The notes: generated from the sequence alone by a model not told the origin. A DNA stretch of 64,000 bases from SPCO01 sp964427285 (GCA_964427285.1 CAYRTS010000010.1:1-64000), one strand, 5' to 3'. Positions 52,212-61,238 are shown, counted from the stretch's first letter. Numbers and translations: made by a program.

Positions 52212-53813
52212 ATGACCGAACTGACTCGACCCATTCGCCGCCTCCTTGGTCGTCGGACGGCCGACGCCCTGCCCGGGGGCCCGCCCAAAGCCGCCGCCAG
52301 ATCATCGGAGGACGTGCTGCCGACCGCCGCGACCCCGGCTCGCGACATCGCGGTCAATATCCCCGACAACGACCCGCTCCTCGCCTACCTCCAATCGGCT
52401 CCGGGACCGGTCGACGTGGCGCGCCTCGAGCTGGACTCGCCGGCCGTGCGCGCGCTACGCGAAGCGGGCGTGACGCTCGTCGTTCCACTCGTCACCCACG
52501 GGGAGCTGCTCGGCACCCTCAACCTGGGCCCGCGTCTGTCGGAGCAGGAGTACTCGGCGGACGACCGAAAGCTGCTCGAGAACCTTGCCTCGCAGGCCGC
52601 ACCCGCCCTGCGCATCGCCCAACTCGTGGTGGAGCAGGAGTCGGAGGCCCGCGATCGGGAGCGCTTCGAGCACGAGCTCGAGGTCGCCCAGCTCATCCAG
52701 CAGCACTTCCTCCCGCTCATCCTGCCGCAGCCGTCCGGCTGGAGCGTCCAGGCGCACTATCGGCCGGCTCGGGCGGTCGGCGGCGACTTCTACGACTTCG
52801 TCGAGCGCAGTGACGGGACCCTGGCGTTCGCCATCGGCGACGTCACGGACAAGGGTGTGCCGGCCGCGATGGTCATGGCGGCGACCCGCTCGTTCCTGCG
52901 CGCCGAGGGCCAGGATCTCGCCCGGCCTGGCGACGTCCTCGCCCAGGTCAACGACCTCCTCCAGGGGGACATGCCACCACGCATGTTCGTTACGTGCCTG
53001 TATGGCGTGCTCGACCCGGTCACGGGCAAGATCCGTTTTGCGAACGCCGGGCACAACCTGCCCATCGTCCGGCGGGAGACGGGCGCCGATGAGCTGCGAG
53101 CGACCGGGATGCCGCTCGGTCTCATGCCCGGGATGCGCTACGACGAAACGGAAGCGCAGCTGGCGCCAGGAGATCAGCTCGTCTTGCACTCGGACGGGAT
53201 CGCCGAGGCACACGCCCCGGATCACGCGATGTTCGGGATTCCGCGCCTGCGCGACGTCATCGCCGGCGCCGACGCCGGTGATCGGCTGCTCGGCGAGATC
53301 CTGGCCGACCTCGAACAGTTCACCGGTGCGCGCTGGGAACAGGAGGACGACATCACCCTCGTCTCCCTGGCCTGGCACGGGGCTGGATTGCTCACGGAGT
53401 TCGAGGTCCCAAGCGAGCCCGGCCGCGAACGCGAGGCGATGGAGCGAGTCGCGACAGCCATCGCGCCCCTGGGCCTTGCGGCGCCGAAGCTGGAAAAGCT
53501 CAAGACCGCCGTCGCCGAAGCGACGATGAACGCGATCGAGCACGGCAACCACAACCGCGCCGAGGTGCCGGTTCGCATCACCGCCGTCATCGAGGGTCGT
53601 GACCTACTCGTCCGGATCCGGGATGAAGGCGGCGAGCAGGCGATCCCGATCGTGGAGACACCCGACATCGCCGCCAAGCTGGCCGGCGAGCAGTCACCCC
53701 GCGGCTGGGGCCTGTTCCTCATCCAGCAGATGGTCGATGCCATCCGGGTGACAACGGACGGCCGCTATCACATCACCGAACTCGTCCTTCACCTCGAGGA
53801 GACACCGTCATGA
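52212..53813 (+). CDS. RsbU-like GAF/PP2C phosphatase fused to an RsbW-like ATPase domain
   Basis: 533 residues. A GAF-like domain (DPLLAYLQSAPGPVDVARLE, VTLVVPLVTHGELLGTLNLG) precedes a SpoIIE/PP2C domain (VQAHYRPARAVGGDFYDFVE, AFAIGDVTDKGVPAAMVMAA, HSDGIAEAH), about residues 160-395. A HATPase domain follows (KTAVAEATMNAIEHGNHNRA, VRIRDEGGEQAI, RGWGLFLIQQMVD). In partner switching the phosphatase dephosphorylates a STAS protein and the ATPase kinase phosphorylates it; both activities sit in one chain. The N-terminal GAF is what normally follows the membrane module encoded just upstream. I start at the ATG at 52212. Confidence 0.92.
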   Translation: MTELTRPIRRLLGRRTADALPGGPPKAAARSSEDVLPTAATPARDIAVNIPDNDPLLAYLQSAPGPVDVARLELDSPAVRALREAGVTLVVPLVTHGELLGTLNLGPRLSEQEYSADDRKLLENLASQAAPALRIAQLVVEQESEARDRERFEHELEVAQLIQQHFLPLILPQPSGWSVQAHYRPARAVGGDFYDFVERSDGTLAFAIGDVTDKGVPAAMVMAATRSFLRAEGQDLARPGDVLAQVNDLLQGDMPPRMFVTCLYGVLDPVTGKIRFANAGHNLPIVRRETGADELRATGMPLGLMPGMRYDETEAQLAPGDQLVLHSDGIAEAHAPDHAMFGIPRLRDVIAGADAGDRLLGEILADLEQFTGARWEQEDDITLVSLAWHGAGLLTEFEVPSEPGREREAMERVATAIAPLGLAAPKLEKLKTAVAEATMNAIEHGNHNRAEVPVRITAVIEGRDLLVRIRDEGGEQAIPIVETPDIAAKLAGEQSPRGWGLFLIQQMVDAIRVTTDGRYHITELVLHLEETPS

Positions 53814-54145
53814 CCGATCGATTCCGCGCCAGTGTCCAGACCGACGGCGACACCCCGGTCATCGAGTTGGGTGGCCAGATCGACGCCGAGGCTGCGAAGA
53901 CCCTGCTCGACGCATGGGAACAGGCTGCTCCAGGCGCCGCTCGCGTCGTGCTCGACTTCAGCGCCACCGACTACATCAACAGCACGGGCCTGGCGATCAT
54001 CGTCCAGGTCCTCGCCCGCGCCCGCGCGGCCCACTGCGAGGTGCATGCGGTCGGCCTGACCGACCACTATCGGGAGATCTTCGAGATCACCCGGCTGTCC
54101 GATTTCGTGACGCTCCACGCGGACCGCGCTGCCGCACTCGCCTGA
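53810..54145 (+). CDS. STAS-domain anti-sigma factor antagonist 1
   Basis: 111 residues. VIELGGQIDAEAAKTLLDAW and VVLDFSATDYINSTGLAIIV form the STAS core, with the phosphorylatable Ser in INSTGLA. It is translationally coupled to the phosphatase/kinase gene (ATGA), its presumed partner. Confidence 0.92.
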   Translation: MTDRFRASVQTDGDTPVIELGGQIDAEAAKTLLDAWEQAAPGAARVVLDFSATDYINSTGLAIIVQVLARARAAHCEVHAVGLTDHYREIFEITRLSDFVTLHADRAAALA

Positions 54146-54173
54146 GCGACTGCACCCACGGGAGGAGAACACC

Positions 54174-54524
54174 ATGCCGGAGACCGAGACGAGCCTCGAA
54201 GTTCGTCGCGCCAGCGCCGTGGCGGCGATCATCACCATCCGTGGAGAGCTGACCGGGGCGAGCGATGCCGCCCTGATGGGCGCCTACGCCCAGGCCGCCG
54301 ATCCATCGACGAGGATCGTGATCTTCGACTTCAGCGAGCTCGACTACATGAACAGCACGGGCATCGGGCTGTTGGTCACGCTGCTCGTCCGCGCGCAGCG
54401 TCAGCGTCAGAAGCTGATGGCCTTCGGCCTGTCCGTCCACTATCGCGAGATCCTGTCGCTGACCCGACTCGACGAGGCGATCGGGGTCGTTGACAGCGAG
54501 GCCGAGGCGCTTGCCGGCGCCTGA
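54174..54524 (+). CDS. STAS-domain anti-sigma factor antagonist 2
   Basis: 116 residues. AIITIRGELTGASDAALMGA and IVIFDFSELDYMNSTGIGLL give the STAS fold with Ser in MNSTGIG. GGGAGGAG precedes the ATG. It is the second STAS protein in the operon and about as similar to the first as two paralogues with different partners. A separate target is possible. Confidence 0.92.
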   Translation: MPETETSLEVRRASAVAAIITIRGELTGASDAALMGAYAQAADPSTRIVIFDFSELDYMNSTGIGLLVTLLVRAQRQRQKLMAFGLSVHYREILSLTRLDEAIGVVDSEAEALAGA

Positions 54525-55716
54525 ACATCGGCCACTGAGCACGACGGCGAGGCGCCTGCAGCGGTCGCTCGCCGTCACGATCCTCACGGCGTGCCTCGCG
54601 ATGACCGCGTTCATCCTCGCGTCGCTTGCCCTTCCGGGCTCCGAGTTGCTCGACGATCGGCCCAACATCCTCGAGGTCCTGATCTTCTCGGCGATCTTCA
54701 TGACCTTTCCGGCGGTGGGTCTGACCGTTGCCTGGAAACGACCCCACCATCCTATCGGCTGGCTGTTTCTCGTCGTGGGCGTGGCCACCACGATGACCAT
54801 CTTCGCTGGCGAATATGCCGGTCGCACGGCGCTCCTGGGAGCAGATCTCCCTGCCGCGGATATTGTCGCCTGGCTCGGCGGTTGGTCGTTCTTCTTCGCA
54901 GCCGGGATCGCGCTGCCTCTCGCCATCATCCTGTTCCCGACCGGTCGACTGCCGGGGAAACGCTGGCGGCCGATCGTTTGGGTCGGCTCGCTGGCGGCCG
55001 CCGTGACGGTCGTGGCCATTGCGATCGACCCGCGCCCTCTCACAGGATACGACGGTCGCTTCGCGAACCCGTTCGCGGTCGGAGGTCCGGTCGGAGAGGT
55101 CGTCGTCCAGATCGTCGGGCCAAGCGCCATCAGCTTGCTCGTCATGACGTTGCTGGCCGCCGCCGCACTGATCGCCAGATTCCGCGGCAGCCGCGGCATC
55201 GAGCGCCAGCAGCTGAAGTTCCTGCTCTACGCGGTGTTCATCTTCGTCGTCGGGGTACTCGGCGAACGGACGTTCGCGGCATTCGGTCTTGCCGCCGTCG
55301 CGGTCGGGATCGGTATCGCCATCCTCCGCCACCGGCTCTTCGACATCGACGTCGTCATCCGGCGCACCCTCGTGTACGGAGCACTGGTCGCCGTGCTCGG
55401 CGCGGTCTACGTAGCCCTCGTCCTCGGACTGCAGGCCGTGCTGAGCGAGCTGACCGGCGGCGGAACGCTGCCCGTGGCCCTCTCGACACTGGCCATCGCG
55501 GCGCTGTTCGGCCCGGTGCGCCGGCGTGTCCGCGAGGTCGTCGACCGGCGCTTCTACCGATCGCGCTACGACCACCAGCGCATGGTCGAGTCATTCGGAA
55601 GCCGACTCCGCGACGAAGTCGACCTGGAGGCGGTGGGTCGGACCCTCGTCGACGTCGCCGACCGAGCGGTTCGACCTGCTTCGGCGAGCTTGTGGGTGCG
55701 CGGTCGGACGCAGTAG
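54490..55716 (+). CDS. Polytopic membrane sensor-like protein 5 (kinase-less)
   Basis: Up to 408 residues, starting at a TTG at 54490 that overlaps the STAS gene by 35 bases; a later start is possible. It has KRPHHPIGWLFLVVGVAT, RHRLFDIDVVIRRTLVYGAL, VDRRFYRSRYDHQRMVESFG and the ending ASLWVRGRTQ, so it is the most diverged of the five paralogues. Its gene closes the partner-switching operon. Confidence 0.82.
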   Translation: MTARPRRLPAPEHRPLSTTARRLQRSLAVTILTACLAMTAFILASLALPGSELLDDRPNILEVLIFSAIFMTFPAVGLTVAWKRPHHPIGWLFLVVGVATTMTIFAGEYAGRTALLGADLPAADIVAWLGGWSFFFAAGIALPLAIILFPTGRLPGKRWRPIVWVGSLAAAVTVVAIAIDPRPLTGYDGRFANPFAVGGPVGEVVVQIVGPSAISLLVMTLLAAAALIARFRGSRGIERQQLKFLLYAVFIFVVGVLGERTFAAFGLAAVAVGIGIAILRHRLFDIDVVIRRTLVYGALVAVLGAVYVALVLGLQAVLSELTGGGTLPVALSTLAIAALFGPVRRRVREVVDRRFYRSRYDHQRMVESFGSRLRDEVDLEAVGRTLVDVADRAVRPASASLWVRGRTQ

Positions 55717-55719
55717 CCC

Positions 55720-56925
55720 TCAGCCGGGTCCCGCCAGCTCCGATTCGGCCGACGCCAGCGTCGCCGACTTCGCTCGCACGGCCAGGATCGCCAGCGCCAC
55801 GAGCAACGTCACGCCCATGACCGGTGCCCCGATCCGCTTGATCTCCGGCGTGTCGACGATGAGCCCGGCGACGAACACCAACAGCCCAAGATTCACGCCC
55901 CAGAAGATCACGTGGCCGATCCACGATCGGCGCGCCGCCTCGTCCAGGACCAGCAGGCTGAGCAGGCCGAGCATGATGTTCGTGATCACCCCGATGTAGA
56001 CCGCGTGGTCGCTCGCGAAGAGGACATTGAGCGGGAGGGCGGCGGGGTCCGGGTTCGCGGCCGCGATGAACGTGAAGACGAGGTACATGAACAGGATGAG
56101 CGCGCCGACGACCCACACGGATGCCGCGCCGACATGGCGCACCGGGTTGGCGTCCAGCCAGGCAACCCGCAGGGACCGAGGCCAGATCCGGACGACGAAC
56201 AGGACGACCGCCACGAGCTGGGTGAGGAGGTAGATCCCGCCGGCTGCCTGTGCCGCGCCGACAAGGAGGCCGATCGAGATGACGAGGCCGCCGACGAAGA
56301 GCGCGAGAACCTGGACGAGCCCGGCCCGGGGCAGGCCGCGGGTGTCGAGGATGCGCCACTCGATGAGCCCGAAAGCGACCAGCACGAGGTAGCCGAACGT
56401 CATCGCCGAGGCGTGGGCGCCGATCGCGTCGCCAGACAGGATCGCCAACCCGAGCGCGAACTGGATCTGGAGCAGCACACCGATGACCGCGCCGTAGCCG
56501 AACGAGGTCAGCCCAAGAACGAACGCGAGGCGCGGCAGCGAGCGCTCGCCGGCGAGGAACTGCCGCCAGACCCAGACCAGCAGCCAGGCGATGGCGACCA
56601 GCAGCAGCGTCCCGCCGGCGGCACGCGCGGGGAACGAGCCCGTGTAGAAGGCCGCGACGTAGATCGGGACGAGGATCGCCAGAGCGAGCATCAGCCGCCG
56701 GTCGGCGGCCCGGAACAGGAGGAACGACGACGCGACGATCGTGAGGGTCATCCAGCCGATCGTCCCCGCGTGGACGTGGGTCAGCAGCTGGTTGCGGTCG
56801 AATTCCACGGCGTCGGCCCCGTTGAGAATGCCGATCCCGATGTTGAGCACGAATACGGACATCGCGACGAGAAACAGGTCGCGCGCAGCGACGGCCCACG
56901 ACGGCGCACCACGAACAGCAGCCAT
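55720..56925 (-). CDS. Polytopic membrane protein resembling haem-copper oxidase subunit I / NnrS
   Basis: 401 residues, about eleven to twelve hydrophobic helices. The His-containing helices THVHAGTIGWMTLTIVASSF, IGAHASAMTFGYLVLVAFGL and FASDHAVYIGVITNIMLGLL resemble the haem-ligand helices of CcoN- and NnrS-like proteins. I cannot see the full set of haem and copper ligands (the HH pair is absent), so it may bind haem or metal without being an oxidase. The ATG at 56925 begins the protein; upstream open frame is non-coding. It is divergent from the DUF1990-like gene. Confidence 0.65.
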   Translation of the reverse strand: MAAVRGAPSWAVAARDLFLVAMSVFVLNIGIGILNGADAVEFDRNQLLTHVHAGTIGWMTLTIVASSFLLFRAADRRLMLALAILVPIYVAAFYTGSFPARAAGGTLLLVAIAWLLVWVWRQFLAGERSLPRLAFVLGLTSFGYGAVIGVLLQIQFALGLAILSGDAIGAHASAMTFGYLVLVAFGLIEWRILDTRGLPRAGLVQVLALFVGGLVISIGLLVGAAQAAGGIYLLTQLVAVVLFVVRIWPRSLRVAWLDANPVRHVGAASVWVVGALILFMYLVFTFIAAANPDPAALPLNVLFASDHAVYIGVITNIMLGLLSLLVLDEAARRSWIGHVIFWGVNLGLLVFVAGLIVDTPEIKRIGAPVMGVTLLVALAILAVRAKSATLASAESELAGPG

Positions 56926-57094
56926 GTCATCACTCCTTACTCGGTCGCGGTGTTCAGGATCCGCGAAACCCAACCTCCCGAGTATCCGCGCGCCCCGCAA
57001 CGGCTCCGTCACGAGATGCATCGAACGGGTCGTAACGTTTCGCGAACGGGCGGCGGGCAGGATGGGAGTCACCCGCAGCGAGAGGAACCGAGAG

Positions 57095-57856
57095 ATGACC
57101 ACCAAACCGACCGAGACGACCGCCGAGACCACCACCCGTCGAACCGACGCCGACAGCTGGGCCAGACCGGTCGACCGCCTCGCCGTATCGGACCCGTCCG
57201 CCGGTGGCGTCGCCGCGACCGTCACCGGCCGTCGCGCCGCCGGACCACTCCAGGGCTTCGGGCAGATGTGGCAGAAGACGTTCCGCGTTCGCCTGCCGGC
57301 CGGCACGGACCTGACCCCAGAGCAGATCGTGGCCACCTGGAAGGCCGAGTTCCCGGCCTTCTGGCCAAAGGGCAACACCTTCTACGCCCCTCTGGCCGGG
57401 ATCCGTCCCGGAGAGGTGGCACTGCTGTCGGTCACCGCCGCCGGGCCGGTCAAGCTCCACACGGGCGTCCTCGTCATGTATGCCGATGACGAGGCCTTCA
57501 CCCTGATGACACCGGAGGGCCACATGCTCGCGGCATGGATCACCTTCAGCGCGTCGCGGACGGCGGACGGCACCGTTGTTGTCCAGGCCCAGGCCCTTGA
57601 ACGCGCGAGCGACCCGCTGTTCGAGATCGGGCTCATGTTCGGCGGTTCCAGCGCCAATAACCGGTTCTGGCAGGCGACGCTCGCGAACGTGGCGGGCCGG
57701 TTCGGCTCGCCAGACGCTGAAGTCGAGACCGAGATCGTGTGTGTTGATCGTCGGCGCCAGTGGCGCCATGCCGGCAACGTCCGCTACAACGCGGGGATTC
57801 GCGGTGCGATCCATGCTGCGGCGACGCCGCTACGCTACCTCCGCCGGCGTGGTTGA
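57095..57856 (+). CDS. Hypothetical protein, weakly DUF1990/SRPBCC-like
   Basis: 253 residues. A Thr-rich start (TKPTETTAETTTRRTD) precedes a globular domain: GFGQMWQKTFRVRLPAGTDL, VALLSVTAAGPVKLHTGVLV, AFTLMTPEGHMLAAWITFSA, then a C-terminal helix (NNRFWQATLANVAGRFG). Order and strands loosely match DUF1990/SRPBCC lipid-binding folds, but I cannot confirm. GAGAGGAA lies 11 bases before the ATG. It is divergent from the haem-oxidase-like gene and 48 bases before an oxidoreductase gene. Confidence 0.7.
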   Translation: MTTKPTETTAETTTRRTDADSWARPVDRLAVSDPSAGGVAATVTGRRAAGPLQGFGQMWQKTFRVRLPAGTDLTPEQIVATWKAEFPAFWPKGNTFYAPLAGIRPGEVALLSVTAAGPVKLHTGVLVMYADDEAFTLMTPEGHMLAAWITFSASRTADGTVVVQAQALERASDPLFEIGLMFGGSSANNRFWQATLANVAGRFGSPDAEVETEIVCVDRRRQWRHAGNVRYNAGIRGAIHAAATPLRYLRRRG

Positions 57857-57904
57857 TCCTGCATCCGGAGCCTATCGCTCGTCGCGTCGACCCAGTCTTC
57901 GTCG

Positions 57905-59347
57905 ATGAGCGGCCCCGCGCTGGACGCCATCGTCGTCGGCTCCGGGCCCAACGGCCTGGCTGCTGCGCTCACGCTGGCCCGGGCCGGTCGCTCGGTCCGG
58001 GTGTACGAGGCGGCGCCGACGATCGGTGGCGGAACCAGGACCCAGGAGTTGACGCTCCCCGGGTTCCGCCACGACGTCTGCTCGACAATCCTGCCGCTGA
58101 GTGTCGCGTCGCCGTTCTTTCAATCCGTGGATCTGGCCGCGCACGGGGTCGAGCTCGTGTATCCCGATGCGCCTGTTGCGCACCCCCTGGACGGCGGGCG
58201 CGCCGTGGTGCTCGAGCGCTCGTTCCAGGCCACGGCGGCCAGTATCGACGCAGACGGTCGCGCCGGTGACGGCAGGGCGTGGCAGCGTCTGTTCACGCCG
58301 CTCTCACAAGACGCGGCGGAACTGTCCGGGGAGTTGCTGCGGCCGGTAGCGCACCTCCCGAGACACCCCCTTGCCCTCGCCCGTTTCGGCTTGTCGGGGC
58401 TTCGCTCCGCGGAGGGTCTGGCCCGAAGCACGTTCCGCGATGAGGGGGCTCGGGCGCTGTTTGGTGGGCTGGCGGCCCATTCGATGGTGCCCATCGGACG
58501 CCCGCTGACGGCGTCGTTCGGGTTGGTTCTCGGGTTATACGCGCATGCCGTTGGTTGGCCGTTCATCCGGGGGGGCACGGCGGCCCTGACCGACGCGCTC
58601 GCGGCGGAGATCCGCTCGCTGGGCGGCGAGATCGTTGTGGATCATCGCGTGGACGACATCTCCTCACTTCCGGCGGCGCGGGCCGTCCTGATGGATACGA
58701 CCCCGCGCGCGGCCGTCGCGATCGCCGGCGACCGACTGCCAGCCCGTACACGCCGCCGGTACGAGGCGTTTCGCTACGGTCCGGGTGTCTTCAAGGTGGA
58801 CTGGGCCCTGGATGGTCCAGTCCCATGGACCGCGGATGGCGCCCGCCGCGCCGCCACCGTCCATGTCGCCGGCACGTTGGAGGAGATCGTGCGGTCGGAA
58901 TCGGATGCGAACGCGGGCCGCCATGCCGAACGCCCGTTCGTCCTGTTCGTCCAGTACGACCCGTGGGACCCGTCGCGAGCACCGGCCGGCAAGACCACGG
59001 CATGGGCGTACTGCCACGTGCCATCCGGGTCGGACGTGGACATGACCGACCGCATCGAGGCGCAGGTCGAGCGCTTCGCGCCGGGCTTCCGCGACCGGAT
59101 CCTCGCGCGCTCGACCCGGTCGCCCGCCCAGATGGAGGCGCATAACGCGAACTACATCGGCGGTGACATCAACGCCGGGATGGAGGACGTCCGCCAGCTC
59201 CTCTTTCGCCCGACGGTCAGTCTGGACCCGTACCACGCCGGGCCCGGGCTCTATCTGTGCTCGTCATCGACGCCTCCGGGCGGCGGCGTCCACGGGATGA
59301 GCGGCTTCCACGCCGCCAAGTCGGCGCTTCGGCACGAACTCCGCTGA
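57905..59347 (+). CDS. FAD-dependent phytoene dehydrogenase/desaturase-like oxidoreductase
   Basis: 480 residues. The FAD dinucleotide motif is DAIVVGSGPNGLAAALTLAR, then VYEAAPTIGGGTRTQELTLP. The C-terminal NYIGGDINAGMEDVRQLLFR and PPGGGVHGMSGFHAA match the carotenoid/NAD(P)-FAD oxidoreductase family (CrtI/CrtO-like). The substrate is unknown; no other carotenoid gene is nearby. It probably shares an operon with the DUF1990-like gene. Confidence 0.9.
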   Translation: MSGPALDAIVVGSGPNGLAAALTLARAGRSVRVYEAAPTIGGGTRTQELTLPGFRHDVCSTILPLSVASPFFQSVDLAAHGVELVYPDAPVAHPLDGGRAVVLERSFQATAASIDADGRAGDGRAWQRLFTPLSQDAAELSGELLRPVAHLPRHPLALARFGLSGLRSAEGLARSTFRDEGARALFGGLAAHSMVPIGRPLTASFGLVLGLYAHAVGWPFIRGGTAALTDALAAEIRSLGGEIVVDHRVDDISSLPAARAVLMDTTPRAAVAIAGDRLPARTRRRYEAFRYGPGVFKVDWALDGPVPWTADGARRAATVHVAGTLEEIVRSESDANAGRHAERPFVLFVQYDPWDPSRAPAGKTTAWAYCHVPSGSDVDMTDRIEAQVERFAPGFRDRILARSTRSPAQMEAHNANYIGGDINAGMEDVRQLLFRPTVSLDPYHAGPGLYLCSSSTPPGGGVHGMSGFHAAKSALRHELR

Positions 59348-59489
59348 CGACGAGGGGGCGATCCGGCCTCACAGCAGCCCGCTGATCACCGCGTACGCCT
59401 GTGCGCGCTCGTCGCGCGGGTAAGGCTGGCGGAAGAACGATCGACGGTCGTTCATCCCCGCGCACCTCCTGCGGCCAGCATCCTCCTGG

Positions 59490-60095
59490 CTAGTGCTCGT
59501 GCTGATGCGGCCGCGCGGCCGCCGTGCTCCCTCGCGTGGCGACATCGAGTCCGAGGAGGATCCAGCCAAGTCCGTTGAGCGCGATTCCGATCAGGGATAG
59601 GGGGCCGAACAGCGTCGGGTTCTCTGGCGACGTCAGTCCGAGGCGGTCGATCCCAGTGAACGCGAATATCGAACCAATGGCGAGAGCGAGGGCGCCCCAA
59701 CGCGTGAGGACTCCGAGCCGGATCGTCGCGACCCCAAAGGCGGCATCTGCCAGCCACAGGGCGACGGCCGCGTAGAAGAAGACGCGTCCGAAGTCGCCGG
59801 CGAACGGACTCGGGCGGCCGATTGCGAGGACGACCATCGACAGATAGCACGCGTTGGCGAGCACTGTAGCGCTGGCGACCACGGTGGCCAGCGTCGGCGA
59901 CGTACTCACCTGGTTGCGATGCACGGCGACGACGACAGCGATCGCACCGAGGTTGAACAGGATCAGTCGGACATTGTTGAGGTCGGGCGCGATGTCCATG
60001 ACGAACGCCGCGAGGAGGACGCCTCCGCCCAGGATCCCGATCAGACCCAGGATCCGGCTTGCCGATGAAGGCGATGGCCCAAGCGCGTGCGTCAT
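59490..60095 (-). CDS. Small membrane protein of unknown function
   Basis: 201 residues with about six hydrophobic helices (ILGLIGILGGGVLLAAFVMD, LILFNLGAIAVVVAVH, ATVLANACYLSMVVLAIG and others) and a His-containing tail HQHEH. I recognise no family. It lies 17 bases downstream of the permease-like gene on the same strand. Bases 59348-59489 hold no gene I can support. Confidence 0.75.
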   Translation of the reverse strand: MTHALGPSPSSASRILGLIGILGGGVLLAAFVMDIAPDLNNVRLILFNLGAIAVVVAVHRNQVSTSPTLATVVASATVLANACYLSMVVLAIGRPSPFAGDFGRVFFYAAVALWLADAAFGVATIRLGVLTRWGALALAIGSIFAFTGIDRLGLTSPENPTLFGPLSLIGIALNGLGWILLGLDVATRGSTAAARPHQHEH

Positions 60096-60112
60096 TGCTC
60101 GCCGTTCATGGG

Positions 60113-60847
60113 TCAGGCCGGTCGCGCTGCGGCCGCCGGACGATCGAGACGGATCGCCTGGACCCCCAGCGCGAACCAGCCCAGCGTGAAGCAGATCAAC
60201 GCTGCAAGGACGAGCATGTCGTTGCCACTACCCGCGACGAACGCGAGCACCGTTCCAACACCCAGAACCAATGCCCCTGAGCGCGACAGGACCCTCGCCA
60301 GATACGTGACGATCGCGAACAGCAACGAGCCAATGTAGAAGGTCAGAAGCCCAAAGAAGAATGCGTCCGCGTCCTCATCGCCCTGAGCGACGCCGAAGGC
60401 GCCGACCATCATTGCGATCGTGCCGACCGCTGGGAGCGCAAATGCCACCCAGGTCAGGACGGGCTGAAGGCGAGCCTGAAAGGCGCTCAGGCCGGTGAGC
60501 GCCACGAGCAGTGCAAGCGATCCCGCGACCAGAAGGACGGCCGCTGTTCTCAAATCGACGGTGCCGAAGGTGCCATTGGCGATGACCCATCCACCTGTCC
60601 AGAGCGGTGCGCCGATGATGGCGGCGAAGCCGCCGATGCGAAGGGACATGGAGAAACTCCTTCCGGGTGCGATGTCCGCGCCTCCCACGTTGCGCAGCCG
60701 AAGCTGGGCATCGAAGGCGCCAAGGAGGATGTCGGCCACGTCGAACGGGCCCAGCGGACGTTCCTCGAGGATGGCCTCGAACTCGTCGCCGTAGCGGGCC
60801 CGCCAGCGGGCTGGATAGCAGCGGACCAGCAGCGGCCGCAGGTTCAT
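60113..60847 (-). CDS. Membrane protein with permease-prefix-like N-terminus, PadR-associated
   Basis: 244 residues. The start CYPARWRARYGDEFEAILEE is the conserved cytoplasmic prefix found in membrane proteins encoded next to PadR regulators. Then come about five helices. Function unknown; the PadR gene upstream overlaps it (ATGA), so this is probably its main target. Confidence 0.82.
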   Translation of the reverse strand: MNLRPLLVRCYPARWRARYGDEFEAILEERPLGPFDVADILLGAFDAQLRLRNVGGADIAPGRSFSMSLRIGGFAAIIGAPLWTGGWVIANGTFGTVDLRTAAVLLVAGSLALLVALTGLSAFQARLQPVLTWVAFALPAVGTIAMMVGAFGVAQGDEDADAFFFGLLTFYIGSLLFAIVTYLARVLSRSGALVLGVGTVLAFVAGSGNDMLVLAALICFTLGWFALGVQAIRLDRPAAAARPA

Positions 60848-61167
60848 GGCTGGGGCTCGCCGAGTTGCTGGAGACCCTGCTTCGCGAATGCAGACAGACC
60901 ACGGAGCTGCTCGGCGAGGTTGGAGGCGCCCACCGCGGTGAGCTTGTACGGCCGGCGGCGATCGACCGGTGCCAGCGGCTCGATGAGGCCCTGCTCCTCG
61001 AGCCGGGTGAGCGCCGCATAGAGGGTGCCGGCACCCATCGGTCGGCCCGTGCCCGCCTCGATGTCCCCCATCATCGCGTAGCCGTGTTTCGGGCCGTCAC
61101 TAAGACTGACCAGGATGAGCAGCGACGGCTCGGCGAACCGTCCAAATCCAGGGATCTTGCGTTCCAT
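60844..61167 (-). CDS. PadR-family transcriptional regulator
   Basis: 107 residues. Winged helix FAEPSLLILVSLSDGPKHGY, AMMGDIEAGTGRPMGAGTLY and ALTRLEEQGLIEPLAPVDRR are canonical PadR. PadR repressors bind palindromic operators and usually repress their own operon with a membrane protein, as here. The ATG at 61167 follows a strong promoter that contains a 21-bp perfect palindrome. Confidence 0.93.
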   Translation of the reverse strand: MERKIPGFGRFAEPSLLILVSLSDGPKHGYAMMGDIEAGTGRPMGAGTLYAALTRLEEQGLIEPLAPVDRRRPYKLTAVGASNLAEQLRGLSAFAKQGLQQLGEPQP

Positions 61168-61193
61168 CGGGACTCCAGCTCTTACGACAGGCG

Positions 61194-61238
61194 ATATATC
61201 GATGGTCGATATATACGCCCTTGCGGGGCAAGCGTCAA
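61194..61238 (-). promoter_or_regulatory. Promoter and PadR operator of the padR operon
   Basis: On the minus strand TTGACG (plus 61233-61238), a 17-base spacer and TATATA (plus 61210-61215) form a strong promoter. Overlapping the -10 box is the perfect palindrome ATATATCGA-TGG-TCGATATAT (61194-61214, nine-base arms). This is where an autorepressing PadR would bind. Confidence 0.8.

Noticed and set aside
55912..57489. 525-residue plus-strand open frame
   Set aside because: Composition is almost all Arg, Asp, Glu, Gln and His, the antisense shadow of the haem-oxidase-like gene.
59369..59569. Small minus-strand open frame between the oxidoreductase and membrane protein genes
   Set aside because: No ribosome binding site, no recognisable fold, and it overlaps the start of the convergent gene region.
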